Positions 53,269-63,088 of a stretch of DNA of 64,000 nucleotides are shown here, piece after piece. How positions within the stretch are numbered: the stretch's first letter is position 1; each line of letters opens with the position of its first letter. The notes below the pieces were generated by a model that saw only the letters and a list, made by a program, of their open reading frames with translations, was not told the origin of the DNA and ran no database searches. The DNA lies in the NCBI RefSeq assembly GCF_009767585.1, contig NZ_WSNW01000001.1, positions 3,543,462-3,607,461 on the forward strand. The letters are read 5' to 3'. The translations under genes and the position numbers were made by a program. The stretch is from Coprobacillus cateniformis (lineage in GTDB: Bacteria > Bacillota_I > Bacilli_A > Erysipelotrichales > Coprobacillaceae).

Positions 53269-54197
53269 TATTCAATACCTGGCTCTCGAATGTGATCAAG
53301 AATATCATCTAACAAACTATAAGCTGACATTTCCTTCATTTTTGCATCATAATTTAAAATGATGCGATGGGCAAGTACCATATGTACAACGTCTTTTACA
53401 TCTGATGGAATAACATAATCTCTATCATGCATAAAAGCACATGCCTTGGCAACCTTCATAGTTGCTAATGAGCCACGTGGACTAGCTCCCTGTTCAATAT
53501 ATTCATTGTGTCTTGTCGCATCAACAATAGCAACAATATAGTAGTATATTTCATCACTTATGAAAACCTGATCAACCTGTTTTTGAAAAGTTGTCATCAT
53601 TTGAGGTGTTATTATTGCTTGAATCGTATCTAGCGGATTACTTATCTGACGATTTTTCATAATTTCAACTTCATCAGTAATACTAGGATATCCCAAATTC
53701 AATCTAACCATAAAACGATCCAACTGTGAATCTGGCAACAACTGTGTTCCAGCAGAACCAAAAGGATTTTGTGTTGCAATCACAAAGAATGGTTCTGGTA
53801 AAACATATGTATTTCCATCAACAGTCATCTTCCCTTCTTCCATTAACTCAAGTAATGCAGCTTGTGTTTTACTAGAAGTACGATTAATTTCATCAGCTAG
53901 CAGCAAATGACAAAATGCTATACCTTCCTTATATTCAAAAGTGTTTTTTTGAGGATTATACATCGTAAAACCAACAATATCACTGGGCAAGACATCTGTT
54001 GTTAATTGAACACGATGATAATCTAGTGTCATACTCTTAGATAGTGCTAATGCTAAATTTGTTTTTCCCACTCCAGGTATATCTTCTAATAAAATATGGC
54101 CTCGTGCCAATAACGTCATGATAATTTTTTCAATGATTTCATCTTTACCAACAACTGCTTTTTTTATTTCTTCAATTACTTGTTTTATTTCTTTCAT
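53268..54197 (-). CDS. MoxR-family AAA+ ATPase
   Basis: A 309-residue AAA+ chaperone-like ATPase. Walker A is EDIPGVGKTNLA (near 37), Walker B LLADEINRTSSKTQAALLELM, and sensor 1 VIATQNPFGSAGT; the sensor 2 arginine is in ASPRGSLATM. MoxR proteins mature or activate partner complexes, here probably the DUF58 and transglutaminase products downstream. First gene of the operon, with AAGGAGATG. Confidence 0.94.
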   Translation of the reverse strand: MKEIKQVIEEIKKAVVGKDEIIEKIIMTLLARGHILLEDIPGVGKTNLALALSKSMTLDYHRVQLTTDVLPSDIVGFTMYNPQKNTFEYKEGIAFCHLLLADEINRTSSKTQAALLELMEEGKMTVDGNTYVLPEPFFVIATQNPFGSAGTQLLPDSQLDRFMVRLNLGYPSITDEVEIMKNRQISNPLDTIQAIITPQMMTTFQKQVDQVFISDEIYYYIVAIVDATRHNEYIEQGASPRGSLATMKVAKACAFMHDRDYVIPSDVKDVVHMVLAHRIILNYDAKMKEMSAYSLLDDILDHIREPGIE

Positions 54198-54272
54198 GCA
54201 TTCATCTCCTTATACTCATATAAATATAGTATATCTTATAATCATACATTTGAGAATATAATTTAAAAAGAA

Positions 54273-54292
54273 AAGAGCATTTTCATGCTCTT
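54273..54292 (-). terminator. Terminator of the LytTR/ABC-2 cluster
   Basis: Minus-strand AAGAGCAT / ATGCTCTT, 4-base loop, then TTCTTTTT; it overlaps the permease stop codon. Confidence 0.85.
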
Positions 54293-55445
54293 AAGATTTC
54301 TTTAATTTTAAACGACTTACCAATTGAATTAAGATATAAAATAAGACTGCAAACCCTAATATTATTGCCATATTCATTATGATTGGCTGTAACTCAGTCC
54401 AAGAATAGCCAGACAAACTAGCAATTTTATTATTGCCATCAATAAACCAGTAAGATGGTGTCAACTTAGCAATATTTAAAACAAATGGTGCTAAAAACTC
54501 TTGGGGAACAAATGCCCCTGCAATGAAACTCGTTCCTAACCCAACAACCGTTGATATTCCGCTTACCAATTCACGATTATGTGTAACAGTCGTCAGGAAG
54601 AAACTAAAGACAAGTATAAAGATAACCAAAACAAAAGAATTTAATATCAGCAATAGTCCTGCATTGGTTAACATTGTTGCTCCATATAATGCAAAACTTG
54701 CTATCACATATAATGACCATACTCCTATGGATGTGATAATATTTCCTAATAGAAGTTGACGATTAAAACTCTGATATGAAATTGATGACACCAAATTTCT
54801 ACGACGAATTTTTTCTTCATTAAAAGAAATCATCACCATTGAGACAACAACAATAATAATTGCCAGCAACGTATAATTTGCAAAATTATAGAAAGTGGTC
54901 GCTTTTGCAATGTTGTTATCAACAACAACATTATGGAAATCAACGTCAGTATGAATATTTAAATCTCTACTCACATATTGAGTCAATTTATCATCTGCTA
55001 TATCTGCCTTTAAATAAAGTTTAGCAGTATTTAAATATTTATTCATCAAAGTCTTAGAATACATAGAATTATATGAATCTGGCACTTCCATTGTTTCAAT
55101 TTTCACATCTTTATTGTTTAAAAAATCATCAGTGAATCCTTTAGGAATGATCATAATATAATCAACTTTTCTAAAGAACAATGCATCTCTAAGTTCCTCA
55201 TCACTATCCTGAATATTAACATACTCAGCATTCTCTTTAATATATTTTTGAAAGGAATTTATAAATGATGATTCTTGATCGTGATTTATAAATGCTATGC
55301 GTGATTCACTCGCTTCAAAAGCATCAGTATTTTGAGCACCACTCGTTGAAGATATAGTAGCTATTCCAACAAATATAAGTGTATATACTATAATAATTGG
55401 AAGAAAAGATTTTGCGACCTTCAAATAATTTTTAAAGACTATCAT
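54291..55445 (-). CDS. ABC-2 type permease (second)
   Basis: A 384-residue membrane protein of the ABC-2/NatB class. One membrane segment (about 12-32) is followed by a large extracellular domain and then five or six segments from about 190 to 380. It pairs with the similar upstream permease, and their genes overlap by 14 bases. Start ATG 55445 with AGGAGG. Likely an exporter; substrate unknown. Confidence 0.88.
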   Translation of the reverse strand: MIVFKNYLKVAKSFLPIIIVYTLIFVGIATISSTSGAQNTDAFEASESRIAFINHDQESSFINSFQKYIKENAEYVNIQDSDEELRDALFFRKVDYIMIIPKGFTDDFLNNKDVKIETMEVPDSYNSMYSKTLMNKYLNTAKLYLKADIADDKLTQYVSRDLNIHTDVDFHNVVVDNNIAKATTFYNFANYTLLAIIIVVVSMVMISFNEEKIRRRNLVSSISYQSFNRQLLLGNIITSIGVWSLYVIASFALYGATMLTNAGLLLILNSFVLVIFILVFSFFLTTVTHNRELVSGISTVVGLGTSFIAGAFVPQEFLAPFVLNIAKLTPSYWFIDGNNKIASLSGYSWTELQPIIMNMAIILGFAVLFYILIQLVSRLKLKKS

Positions 55446-56553
55446 ATTTTTTCCTCCTTGATAAAAGAACTGAAATCATTGTAAGAATAACTCCCATAAC
55501 AGCTAATATTGAAACATTTAGCAAGAAGCGCTCATATGTTGGATAGTAATACAAAGCATAAAGTGCATCAGTAATCACACTAACAGGATTGATATACCCT
55601 AAAATAGGTACATTTTCCTGAATAATATATTTTAAATCAATCACCATCATTCCTGATAAGAAAGAACAAAAAAGTGATGCTGATGTTAATATAGATATCT
55701 TTGTATTCTCTGAACATTTAAATAAATTGCCAATTAAATTACCAAGTGTAATTCCTACATAACTTCCTACTGCCATTAATAGGAGAATATACCCAATTTG
55801 ATCTCCAAAAGCAATATTTAGTCCTAGTGTTAAATATCCTAAAAGCAATAACATTGCAAGATATTGCATAATAAATGCAGCTATATTTCCTGTTAAAATC
55901 ATTTTAACTTTGGAAACAGGGGCAACCTGTATACGTGTTCCTTGTCGAGAAAGGTTTGCCTCTATATTAGTGGATACCTTTAATCCCCAGAAACCACCAT
56001 ACATACAAGTCATTCCTATTAAAGTATAAAAGTAAATCACCGTAACATCTAAAGAAGACATTTGACGACTTTCAAAATAATCTTGATTCATATTCAAATC
56101 TTCTTGAATAATTTGTACTAATGCTTGAGGATTTTCTTTAGCAATCGAATTCATTGTATGTGTCGTTTGCTGATAACTATCAATAACACTTTGAATAATC
56201 GTTTGAGCAATCCCATTTTCTTTTACTGATATTTTTAATGTATTATCAATTGTTAAATACCCATCAATGTCTTCATCAGACAATAACTGTTGTGCCTGTG
56301 TTAAAGAAACATATTGAACATCTAATAATTGATCATCAGTTTCTTTAGATAATTCATTTAATAATGATTTTAATTCCTTGTTTTCTTTGACTTCAACAAC
56401 AGCCAGTTTCGATGGTTCGAATCCTTCACTTGAATTTAATTTTGAAAATGCCAAATTAAAGAAGGTTGCAAGAATTAAGGGAAATAAGAATGTCCAGAAC
56501 ATCATTGTTCTGTCTCTAAAAAGCAGTTTTGCCTGATAAATAAAACTATGCAT
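55432..56553 (-). CDS. ABC-2 type permease (first)
   Basis: A 373-residue ABC-2 membrane protein with the same plan: N-terminal segment (FRDRTMMFWTFLFPLILATF), extracellular domain to about 165, then six segments. The late stretch LISVLLSRRKKYDSL ends it. It starts 3 bases after the ATPase gene. Probably forms a heterodimer with the next permease. Confidence 0.88.
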   Translation of the reverse strand: MHSFIYQAKLLFRDRTMMFWTFLFPLILATFFNLAFSKLNSSEGFEPSKLAVVEVKENKELKSLLNELSKETDDQLLDVQYVSLTQAQQLLSDEDIDGYLTIDNTLKISVKENGIAQTIIQSVIDSYQQTTHTMNSIAKENPQALVQIIQEDLNMNQDYFESRQMSSLDVTVIYFYTLIGMTCMYGGFWGLKVSTNIEANLSRQGTRIQVAPVSKVKMILTGNIAAFIMQYLAMLLLLGYLTLGLNIAFGDQIGYILLLMAVGSYVGITLGNLIGNLFKCSENTKISILTSASLFCSFLSGMMVIDLKYIIQENVPILGYINPVSVITDALYALYYYPTYERFLLNVSILAVMGVILTMISVLLSRRKKYDSL

Positions 56554-56556
56554 CGC

Positions 56557-57495
56557 TTAATCCCTTAACTCTTTTCCTGTCAATTCTAAAAAGACATCAT
56601 TAAGTGTTGGTCTTTCACTAAAAACACTATTATATTGAATATGATGTTCCCTTAAGACATCAATCAATTTTCCTAAATTATTTTCTTTGGTACAGTAAGA
56701 AATATGAATTGTATTTTGGATTTGTTCAACACTTAATATTTCCGGATTCTGACGTAATTCTTCAATCAAATCAATTTCATCTTTTTCAACCACAAGTGTG
56801 ACTCTCTCTCCAAGTTGAATTTGATTTTTTAGGTCATCATTGGTTCCATGAGCAATGACCTTTCCCTTATCCATAATAACAATTTCATGACATAATTGTT
56901 CAACTTCCTCCATGTAATGAGTAGTATAAACAATAGTTGCTCCATTCTCATTTAATATTTTAATCCCTTCTAAAATGTGATTACGGCTCTGTGGATCTAC
57001 TGCAACAGTAGGTTCATCAAGAAAAATCAAATGAGGTTTATGTGCAATCCCACATGCAATATTTAATCTTCGTAATAATCCCCCGCTTAATTGTTTAGGT
57101 TTAAATTTCTTAAATTCTTCTAATCCTACCAATGCAATAGCATCTTCCACATATTGTTGTCTGATTGCTTTATCCTTAATGTATAAACCACAAAAATAAT
57201 CAATATTTTCTTTGACATTGAGTTCTTCAAATACAGCAACATCTTGAAATACAACTCCAATTTTAGATTTGATATCATATGCACTTGGACTCATTTCCTT
57301 ATTAAAAATACGAATACTTCCTTCATCAAAATTTAATAAAGAAAGAATGGTATTAATACAAGTTGACTTCCCACTCCCATTGGGTCCTAACAACCCTAAA
57401 ATTTCCCCTTCTTTGACTGTTAAGTTAAAATGATCTAAAGCAACCAGATCACCATAACGTTTTGTTAAATTCTTAATCTCTATAACATTATTCAT
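56557..57495 (-). CDS. ABC transporter ATPase of the ABC-2 exporter
   Basis: A 312-residue ATPase. Walker A is GPNGSGKST, signature LSGGLLRRLNIACGIA and Walker B LIFLDEPTVAVD, with the H-loop TTHYMEE. The C-terminal domain (about 220-312, ending TLNDVFLELTGKELRD) is typical of drug or lipid exporters of the DrrA/NatA class. It powers the two permeases that follow. The upstream 74-base gap holds direct repeats that may bind the LytTR regulator. Confidence 0.93.
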   Translation of the reverse strand: MNNVIEIKNLTKRYGDLVALDHFNLTVKEGEILGLLGPNGSGKSTCINTILSLLNFDEGSIRIFNKEMSPSAYDIKSKIGVVFQDVAVFEELNVKENIDYFCGLYIKDKAIRQQYVEDAIALVGLEEFKKFKPKQLSGGLLRRLNIACGIAHKPHLIFLDEPTVAVDPQSRNHILEGIKILNENGATIVYTTHYMEEVEQLCHEIVIMDKGKVIAHGTNDDLKNQIQLGERVTLVVEKDEIDLIEELRQNPEILSVEQIQNTIHISYCTKENNLGKLIDVLREHHIQYNSVFSERPTLNDVFLELTGKELRD

Positions 57496-57515
57496 TTTGA
57501 CTCCTCCTTGTCGTC

Positions 57516-57563
57516 ACTATACTACCAAACCTATTCGTTGCACGCTATACATTCTCAGTTGCA
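57516..57563 (-). promoter_or_regulatory. Probable LytTR-regulated promoter of the ABC-2 genes
   Basis: Plus-strand GTTGCA occurs at 57537-57542 and 57558-57563, 21 bp apart, the spacing of LytTR-protein direct repeats. A minus-strand TATAGT (57516-57521) lies downstream with no good -35, as in an activated promoter. Confidence 0.55.
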
Positions 57564-57569
57564 GTTACG

Positions 57570-57989
57570 CTACTTTAAGTTTCTTTTCCGATTTTCTTTG
57601 ATAATTTGGTTAATTCTCTGTGCTTCACAACCATGAACACAGTAAATAGCAAACCAAACTCCACCAAAGACAATTGTTAACAAAGTAGCTTCTGCTATTA
57701 CATTCCATAATTCAAATTGCTTATGAAAAAGAAATTTAATAATAAATACAGAAGACATCATAATAACATAACTCGTTATTGCAAAATGCTCTCGTAAAAT
57801 AGTTATTGATTCACCATAAGTAATAACTACTGCAATAAAAAGACATGTTACAAATATCTGAAAAATACTCCTTACTGATAAAGAAGCCCATTCTCCTGTA
57901 TATTCAAGACTCATTAAAATTGCATTTAATAAAACAACCAACATAAAAGATGTGCTCATAATTGTTAAAACATACTTTAATCTTTTCAT
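57570..57989 (-). CDS. DUF3021 membrane protein
   Basis: A 139-residue protein with four hydrophobic segments (about 5-28, 38-60, 68-88 and 100-120), matching DUF3021, which regularly follows LytTR regulators and is thought to modulate them. ATG 57989 has AGGAGG six bases upstream; longer starts overlap that site. It follows the LytTR gene by 10 bases. Confidence 0.85.
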   Translation of the reverse strand: MKRLKYVLTIMSTSFMLVVLLNAILMSLEYTGEWASLSVRSIFQIFVTCLFIAVVITYGESITILREHFAITSYVIMMSSVFIIKFLFHKQFELWNVIAEATLLTIVFGGVWFAIYCVHGCEAQRINQIIKENRKRNLK

Positions 57990-57999
57990 CATACACCTC

Positions 58000-58437
58000 C
58001 TATCCCTCAAATGCCTTTTTAAAATCAGTTATATATTTTCTACTGATAATTAACTTTTCCTGGTTTAGAAGTGTGGCTTCATATTTTCCATTAAGCAAAG
58101 CTCTAATATGGTCCAAATATTCTAAATTCAAGAGACATGATTTACTAATTCGAATAAAACCATGGGAATTTAGTTTCTTTTCTAATTCATAAAGTTTTTT
58201 AGAAACTTCATAAACATCATCACGACTATAAGCAAATGTCTTTTCATCAATTGTTTCAATATAATATATATCAACTATATTGACTTGATAGATATCTCGT
58301 TCTTTCTTACATTGAAGTTTTATGCTATCATGTTCTAAAAGTTCAATAATTTTATTAATATCTTGATTTTGAATAGGACAGCGAATAATAATTTCCACCT
58401 CTTCGCACTCCTTGACTTCCTCAATCGAAATCTTCAT
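58000..58437 (-). CDS. LytTR-domain transcriptional regulator
   Basis: A 145-residue DNA-binding protein without a receiver domain. The LytTR domain is about 50-145: VNIVDIYYIETIDEKTFAYS, then LYELEKKLNSHGFIRISKSC and LLNLEYLDHIRALLNGKYEA. The N-terminal 45 residues form a short extra domain. ATG 58437 follows GAGGGGGAG. With DUF3021 it forms a membrane-regulator pair likely to control the ABC-2 genes downstream. Confidence 0.92.
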   Translation of the reverse strand: MKISIEEVKECEEVEIIIRCPIQNQDINKIIELLEHDSIKLQCKKERDIYQVNIVDIYYIETIDEKTFAYSRDDVYEVSKKLYELEKKLNSHGFIRISKSCLLNLEYLDHIRALLNGKYEATLLNQEKLIISRKYITDFKKAFEG

Positions 58438-58530
58438 TAATCTCCCCCTCACTTGTTTTCAGTATACCAAGTTTCTTTTACAAACTCTATAAAATATAGC
58501 CCAAATGCAAAAAACACAACCTTAAAAGCA

Positions 58531-58560
58531 AAAAGAAATCTACAATTGCTCATAGATTTC
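58531..58560 (-). terminator. Terminator of the tex/Spx-like operon
   Basis: Minus-strand GAAATCTA / TAGATTTC with a 10-base loop, then TTTTTGC. The gene's stop codon lies in the hairpin. Confidence 0.82.
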
Positions 58561-58884
58561 CTTTTTATATCCAATTATAATTTGATTTTCCATAATTAAC
58601 AGAGGTCTCTTTATTAGCATTCCATTGCTTGACAATAATTCTACTGCTTCCTCAATACTCATATCAGGTAATCTATCTTTCAAAGCCAATTCTCTATAAA
58701 CCATCCCTGATGTATTGAAAAAAGGTTTTATACCTTGACCATAATCCAATATCCATTTATATAATTCTTGTTTTGTTGGTGTTTCTTTAACAATATCTCT
58801 TTTAACAATTTGATACTCCTTAGCTTGTAATTGTTTTAAAGCTTTAAGACATGTACTACATTTAGGATAATAAATAAATTCCAT
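58540..58884 (-). CDS. ArsC/Spx-family protein
   Basis: A 114-residue thioredoxin-fold protein. The redox motif CSTC is near residue 9, followed by RDIVKETPTKQEL and the cis-Pro region KRPLLIMEN. It matches the Spx/MgsR group rather than true arsenate reductase, but the redox pair C-S-T-C differs from the C-x-x-C of Spx by sequence context only. Either a transcription-associated regulator or a reductase is possible. It starts 3 bases after tex. Confidence 0.86.
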   Translation of the reverse strand: MEFIYYPKCSTCLKALKQLQAKEYQIVKRDIVKETPTKQELYKWILDYGQGIKPFFNTSGMVYRELALKDRLPDMSIEEAVELLSSNGMLIKRPLLIMENQIIIGYKKEIYEQL

Positions 58885-58887
58885 TGT

Positions 58888-61035
58888 CTATACCTCCATC
58901 AAAGATAATGCAACACGTTTCTTTTTCAAATCTATGTCATAAACATACACATCTAAGATATCTCCAACATTACAGACATCTAAAGTATGTTTAATTTTTT
59001 GTTTTGACATTTTAGATATATGAACTAATCCATCATTTTTAAGACCAATATCAACAAATGCTCCAAAATCAACAACATTTCTTACAACTCCTTGTAATTT
59101 CATGCCTACTTTAAGATCATCTATTTTTAAGACGTCTTGTCTTAAAATAGGTGCATTGTATTCATCACGAGGAGAACGATGTGGAGATACAAAAGCATCA
59201 AGAAGATCATCTAATAAAAACGTGTCCATTCCTAATTCTGTCTTAGCTTGTTCTTTATTGACTTTTACAATCACATCTTGTGCCTGTTGTGTTCCAATAT
59301 CTTCTTTTGTCAAATGAAGATATTGCAATAAACGAGATGCATCTTGATAATTATCTGGGTGAATACTTGTTTCATCAAATCTTTCATTCCCTGATAGAAT
59401 TCTTAAAAATCCTACTGCCAATTCATAGGTTTTATCACCAAGCTTATGAACCTTTTTGATTTGATCACGAGATGTGAATTTACCGTTTTCTTCACGATAT
59501 TTGACAATATTTTTTGCTAAAGTCATAGAAAGACCAGAAACATATTGTAATAATGATGGTGAAGCTGTATTAATATTAACTCCAACTTGATTGACAACTT
59601 TTTCAACAACGAAATCTAATTGTTCAGTCAACTTCTTTTGATTCATATCATGCTGATATTGACCAACAGATATCGCTTTTGGCTCGATCTTGACAAGTTC
59701 CGCAAGCGGATCTTGAAGTCGCCTAGCAATAGAAACAGCAGAACGCTCCTCAACTTGATATGTAGGAAATTCTTCTTTGGCAATTGCGCTCGCTGAATAA
59801 ACACTAGCACCAGCTTCAGAAACAATAACATATTGAAGATTTAAAGCATTCTTCTTAATAAATTCAGCAATAAAACTTTCAGTTTCACGACTTGCTGTCC
59901 CATTTCCAATAGCTATAATTTCAATTCTATATTTTTGAATCATCGAAAGAAGAATTTTTTCATCTTTTGTATAATCGGCTTTAGGCAAAGTGATAAAAAC
60001 TTTATTTATATCTAAAACCTTTCCAGTTGGATCAATGGCTGCTAATTTACAACCTGTTCTAAAAGCGGGGTCTACTCCTAATACATAACGATCTTTTAGA
60101 GGTGCTTGTAATAATAATTTTTCTAAATTAATAGAGAAGACTTTTAAAGCTTGTTCCTGAGCCTTTTCTGTCAATTCACTTCTGACTTCTCTTTCTACTG
60201 ATGGGTAAATCAAACGCTTAAATGCATCTTTTACACATATCATAATGAAATCATTTAGATTAGATTCACGTTTTCTCATCACTCCATTATATATATAGTT
60301 TTCAAATTTTTCTTCATCAATTGTTATTGAAACATTCAAAACCTTTTCTTTCTCAGCACGATTCATAGCCAAAATACGATGAGAAGCTATATACTGTACC
60401 TTTTCATTATAATCATAATACATCTCATAGATACCATCTTCATCAGGGTTTTTCTTTTTAACAGAAGATGTTATTATTCCTGTTTTATAAATCATATCTT
60501 TTGTATATTTACGATAACGAGGTTCATCACTTATTTGTTCTGCAATAATGTCTTTAGCCCCTTGGATGGCATCTTCAATGGTTAATACTTCTTCATTTAA
60601 ATATTTTTGAGCAGCAGCCTCTAAATCAAATTGTCTTGATAATTTTAAAATATCTAAAGCAAATGGTTCTAATCCTTTAGCTTTTGCAACAGAAGCTTTT
60701 GTTTTTTTCTTTTCTTTAAATGGTCGATAGTAATCTTCAACTTCACTTAATTTCTCTGCCTTCAATATTTGATTTCTAAGATCTTCAGTCAACATTCCTT
60801 TTTCATCTATCAAACGAATAACATCTTCTTTTCTTTGTTGAAGATTCATTTGATATTCATAAACCTTAGAAATCTCTCTAATTTGATCTTCATTAAGTCC
60901 ATCCGTCTTTTCTTTACGATAACGTGCAATAAAAGGAACAGTAGCCCCCTCTTGTAATAAAGACAATACATTTTCAATTTGTTTTTCACTAATATTAAGT
61001 TCAATGCTCATTGTTTTAATAATCTCAGTATTCAT
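58888..61035 (-). CDS. tex: Tex, S1-domain RNA-binding transcription accessory protein
   Basis: A 715-residue protein. The N-terminal Tex domain begins at SIELNISEKQIE and includes ATVPFIARYRKEKTDGL; a YqgF-like RNase H fold follows (VLGVDPAFRTGCKLAAID), then helix-hairpin-helix repeats (VNTASPSLLQY-like and VHKLGDKTYELAVGFLR) and a C-terminal S1 domain (GMKLQGVVRNVVDFGAFVDI). The family influences transcription and RNA turnover. ATG 61035 follows GGGAGG. Complete. Next to the mobile-element junction. Confidence 0.96.
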   Translation of the reverse strand: MNTEIIKTMSIELNISEKQIENVLSLLQEGATVPFIARYRKEKTDGLNEDQIREISKVYEYQMNLQQRKEDVIRLIDEKGMLTEDLRNQILKAEKLSEVEDYYRPFKEKKKTKASVAKAKGLEPFALDILKLSRQFDLEAAAQKYLNEEVLTIEDAIQGAKDIIAEQISDEPRYRKYTKDMIYKTGIITSSVKKKNPDEDGIYEMYYDYNEKVQYIASHRILAMNRAEKEKVLNVSITIDEEKFENYIYNGVMRKRESNLNDFIMICVKDAFKRLIYPSVEREVRSELTEKAQEQALKVFSINLEKLLLQAPLKDRYVLGVDPAFRTGCKLAAIDPTGKVLDINKVFITLPKADYTKDEKILLSMIQKYRIEIIAIGNGTASRETESFIAEFIKKNALNLQYVIVSEAGASVYSASAIAKEEFPTYQVEERSAVSIARRLQDPLAELVKIEPKAISVGQYQHDMNQKKLTEQLDFVVEKVVNQVGVNINTASPSLLQYVSGLSMTLAKNIVKYREENGKFTSRDQIKKVHKLGDKTYELAVGFLRILSGNERFDETSIHPDNYQDASRLLQYLHLTKEDIGTQQAQDVIVKVNKEQAKTELGMDTFLLDDLLDAFVSPHRSPRDEYNAPILRQDVLKIDDLKVGMKLQGVVRNVVDFGAFVDIGLKNDGLVHISKMSKQKIKHTLDVCNVGDILDVYVYDIDLKKKRVALSLMEV

Positions 61036-61336
61036 ATATAAATCCTCCCTAAATAAACTTAATTTATTTTATCCATATCAAGTTTTATATTTTTTAATAT
61101 CACTGCTTGTTATTTTATCATAACTCACAGAGAGTTTCCATATTTGACTTTACCTTTTAAAATACCTCATGACTATATTATTCATTTAAAATAAAAAGCC
61201 AACATTCTATCGTTGGTTTCAACTCTTAAAGATTTGGTGCAGCTGATGAGTTCTGCACCACTCTATCAACTACATTCATCTTCGTTCATTTGTTAATAAC
61301 ATTATACCATATGACGGTTTTTTATTCAATACTATT
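61036..61336. other. Junction between tex and the mobile element
   Basis: Contains the tex upstream region and, on the minus strand, a terminator after the integrase: CCAAC / GTTGG with a loop, then CTTTTTATTTT (about 61195-61218). A second hairpin, GGTGCAG / CTGCACC around a 10-base loop, is at 61235-61261. No gene was found. The element's attachment site probably lies here, but its partner end is outside the window. Confidence 0.5.
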
Positions 61337-62404
61337 TTAAATATTTATCACTTCCTTTTGTACATAATTATACAAATTTACAATTTGATCCATTTCTATA
61401 TCTGTACATTCATTTTCTGTGATTTCTTTTCTTAAGAGTTCTTTTATATTATCTACCAATACAATAAATTTGCTTTTGTTATGACTCTGCACATTCCTTT
61501 CTATTTCTTTTGTCAACTTAAATTGTGCTTTTGAATTTGTGTGTATATATGTTTTTAAAGTGATTTCGATATTCTCATGCCCTAGTCTTTCGCTTATAGC
61601 CTTGATATCCGTCGAAAAATCCGCGAGCATAGTCGCATGACTGTGACGAAATCCATGCAAAGTAATTTCAGGAAGTTGAGTTTTTGCTAAATATTTTTTT
61701 AATAATCTTTGTAAAGAAGTAAAACTCATCATTTTATCACCACCAATAACAAATTTTTGTTTTATATCCTTTCCATAAATTTTTCTTTGACCTATGTAAT
61801 ATTCTTCAATTAATTCACACAAAAATTTATCCATAACAACAATTCGATTAGAATGAACAGTTTTAGGTGGTGTAATAACTTGTCCCTTTCCCTTTTCTCT
61901 ATTCGCTGTAGAAATAATCTTAATATTCTTTTGAGCAAAAGAAACTTCATTCCACCTTAACGATAATAATTCTCCCTTTCTTATTCCTAAAAAGAAAAGC
62001 ATATTAAATATAACTTTATCAGTTGTGTTGTTTATATATTCATTAAATTTTAAAAATTGTTCTAAATTCCATATAACCTTTTCTTTAGGTATTTTAACTC
62101 TTTTATTAATCATTCTTACACTAGCGATAGTATTTGTTTTTATATAACCATTCTCCAATGCGAAGTTAAAAATTTGTTTCAAAACACCTATTAAATTATT
62201 TACATGAGATACACTATAATTACATTCATTTAATAAATAATTTTGATACTTTCTTATAGCTATTTTATTTATATTTGATATATTACTTTTTCCAAAATAT
62301 CGTGAAATAACAACATATCTATTTTCAATAGTTTCAACAGTTGCCTGTATAATATCAATTTTTTTATCTTCAATAAATATTTCATAAAGTTCATCTAATG
62401 TCAT
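61337..62404 (-). CDS. Tyrosine-type site-specific integrase
   Basis: A 355-residue recombinase that inserts or excises the mobile element. The core-binding domain is about 1-95, and the catalytic residues are Arg in FFLGIRKGELLSLRW, His/Arg in LHGFRHSHATML, His in LGHENIEITLKTYIH and the final Tyr in that same stretch. There is no clear N-terminal arm-binding domain, so it is shorter than Tn916-type integrases. It reads towards tex, as usual for the end gene of an ICE or prophage. Ribosome site AAAAGGGGAG. Confidence 0.93.
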   Translation of the reverse strand: MTLDELYEIFIEDKKIDIIQATVETIENRYVVISRYFGKSNISNINKIAIRKYQNYLLNECNYSVSHVNNLIGVLKQIFNFALENGYIKTNTIASVRMINKRVKIPKEKVIWNLEQFLKFNEYINNTTDKVIFNMLFFLGIRKGELLSLRWNEVSFAQKNIKIISTANREKGKGQVITPPKTVHSNRIVVMDKFLCELIEEYYIGQRKIYGKDIKQKFVIGGDKMMSFTSLQRLLKKYLAKTQLPEITLHGFRHSHATMLADFSTDIKAISERLGHENIEITLKTYIHTNSKAQFKLTKEIERNVQSHNKSKFIVLVDNIKELLRKEITENECTDIEMDQIVNLYNYVQKEVINI

Positions 62405-62572
62405 AAAAACACTCCCCTTTTAAAATTTTATACTATTATTTTAAAAGACGTCTTCCATATTTTTCCACCGGTTTTCTTATTATATCTTATTTTCGACAAA
62501 TTTTTATTATATTCGTCATTTTATGCATATTCTTACTTTTATTATTTACAATTATTGGTAATAAAGATATTA
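62405..62572. other. AT-rich gap between integrase and small genes
   Basis: About 170 very AT-rich bases without an ORF or clear promoter. Could hold the integrase promoter; no repeats typical of integrase arm sites were recognised. Confidence 0.4.
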
Positions 62573-62839
62573 TTAATATTTATTGTTTTCTTTCTTACCT
62601 AAAATTTCATACCCCTCATATATCAGTTCCCTTAAAATTCGTATCATTTTTTCATCAATCATACGAATTCCATTTACTTCTACAACTGGAACGGTTGAAA
62701 CTGTTTCCCAGCCTAAATCAACTTGATCGGTTTTTAAGATGGTATATTTTTCAATAACTTTATTTTTTGTATGTGGCATTATTTCAGCATACTTCTTATT
62801 TTTCTTATAATAAAACACTTTTTTTTCACACCCTTTCAT
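62573..62839 (-). CDS. Small protein of the mobile element, unknown
   Basis: An 88-residue basic protein with many Lys at the N-terminus (CEKKVFYYKKNKKYAE) and a conserved-looking EVNGIRMIDEKMIRILREL. I do not recognise a domain. It overlaps the next upstream gene by 4 bases (ATGA), which supports expression as an operon with it. Confidence 0.65.
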   Translation of the reverse strand: MKGCEKKVFYYKKNKKYAEIMPHTKNKVIEKYTILKTDQVDLGWETVSTVPVVEVNGIRMIDEKMIRILRELIYEGYEILGKKENNKY

Positions 62840-63084
62840 TTCTCATGTTTGTTTTTAAAATATTCTTTTAAAAACAAATGCAATATATAGAGATTTGTAT
62901 CATCTGTACAAGGAATATTATTCTCATAATATTCCTGTATTTTTTCCCAATAAAATTCATTAAATTGATTCATATATTTATGTGTAAAATGAATTATTCC
63001 AATATCTTGATTTACATAAGACACAAAGTTCATATTTCCTTTTAAATTCTCTCTCAAAGGTATTAATTTTATATCGTCTTTCAT
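62836..63084 (-). CDS. Small protein of the mobile element, unknown
   Basis: An 82-residue protein with FVSYVNQDIGIIHFTHKYMN and FLKEYFKNKHEK. No recognised domain. Its ATG is 4 bases after the ParB-like gene's stop, and its end overlaps the following gene by 4 bases. The three genes from the ParB-like protein to 62573 appear to be one operon. Confidence 0.65.
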   Translation of the reverse strand: MKDDIKLIPLRENLKGNMNFVSYVNQDIGIIHFTHKYMNQFNEFYWEKIQEYYENNIPCTDDTNLYILHLFLKEYFKNKHEK

Positions 63085-63088
63085 AAAT

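Noticed and set aside
61235..61261. tRNA or tmRNA 3' end at the element junction
   Set aside because: The GGTGCAG/CTGCACC hairpin is short and no acceptor or T-arm structure surrounds it.
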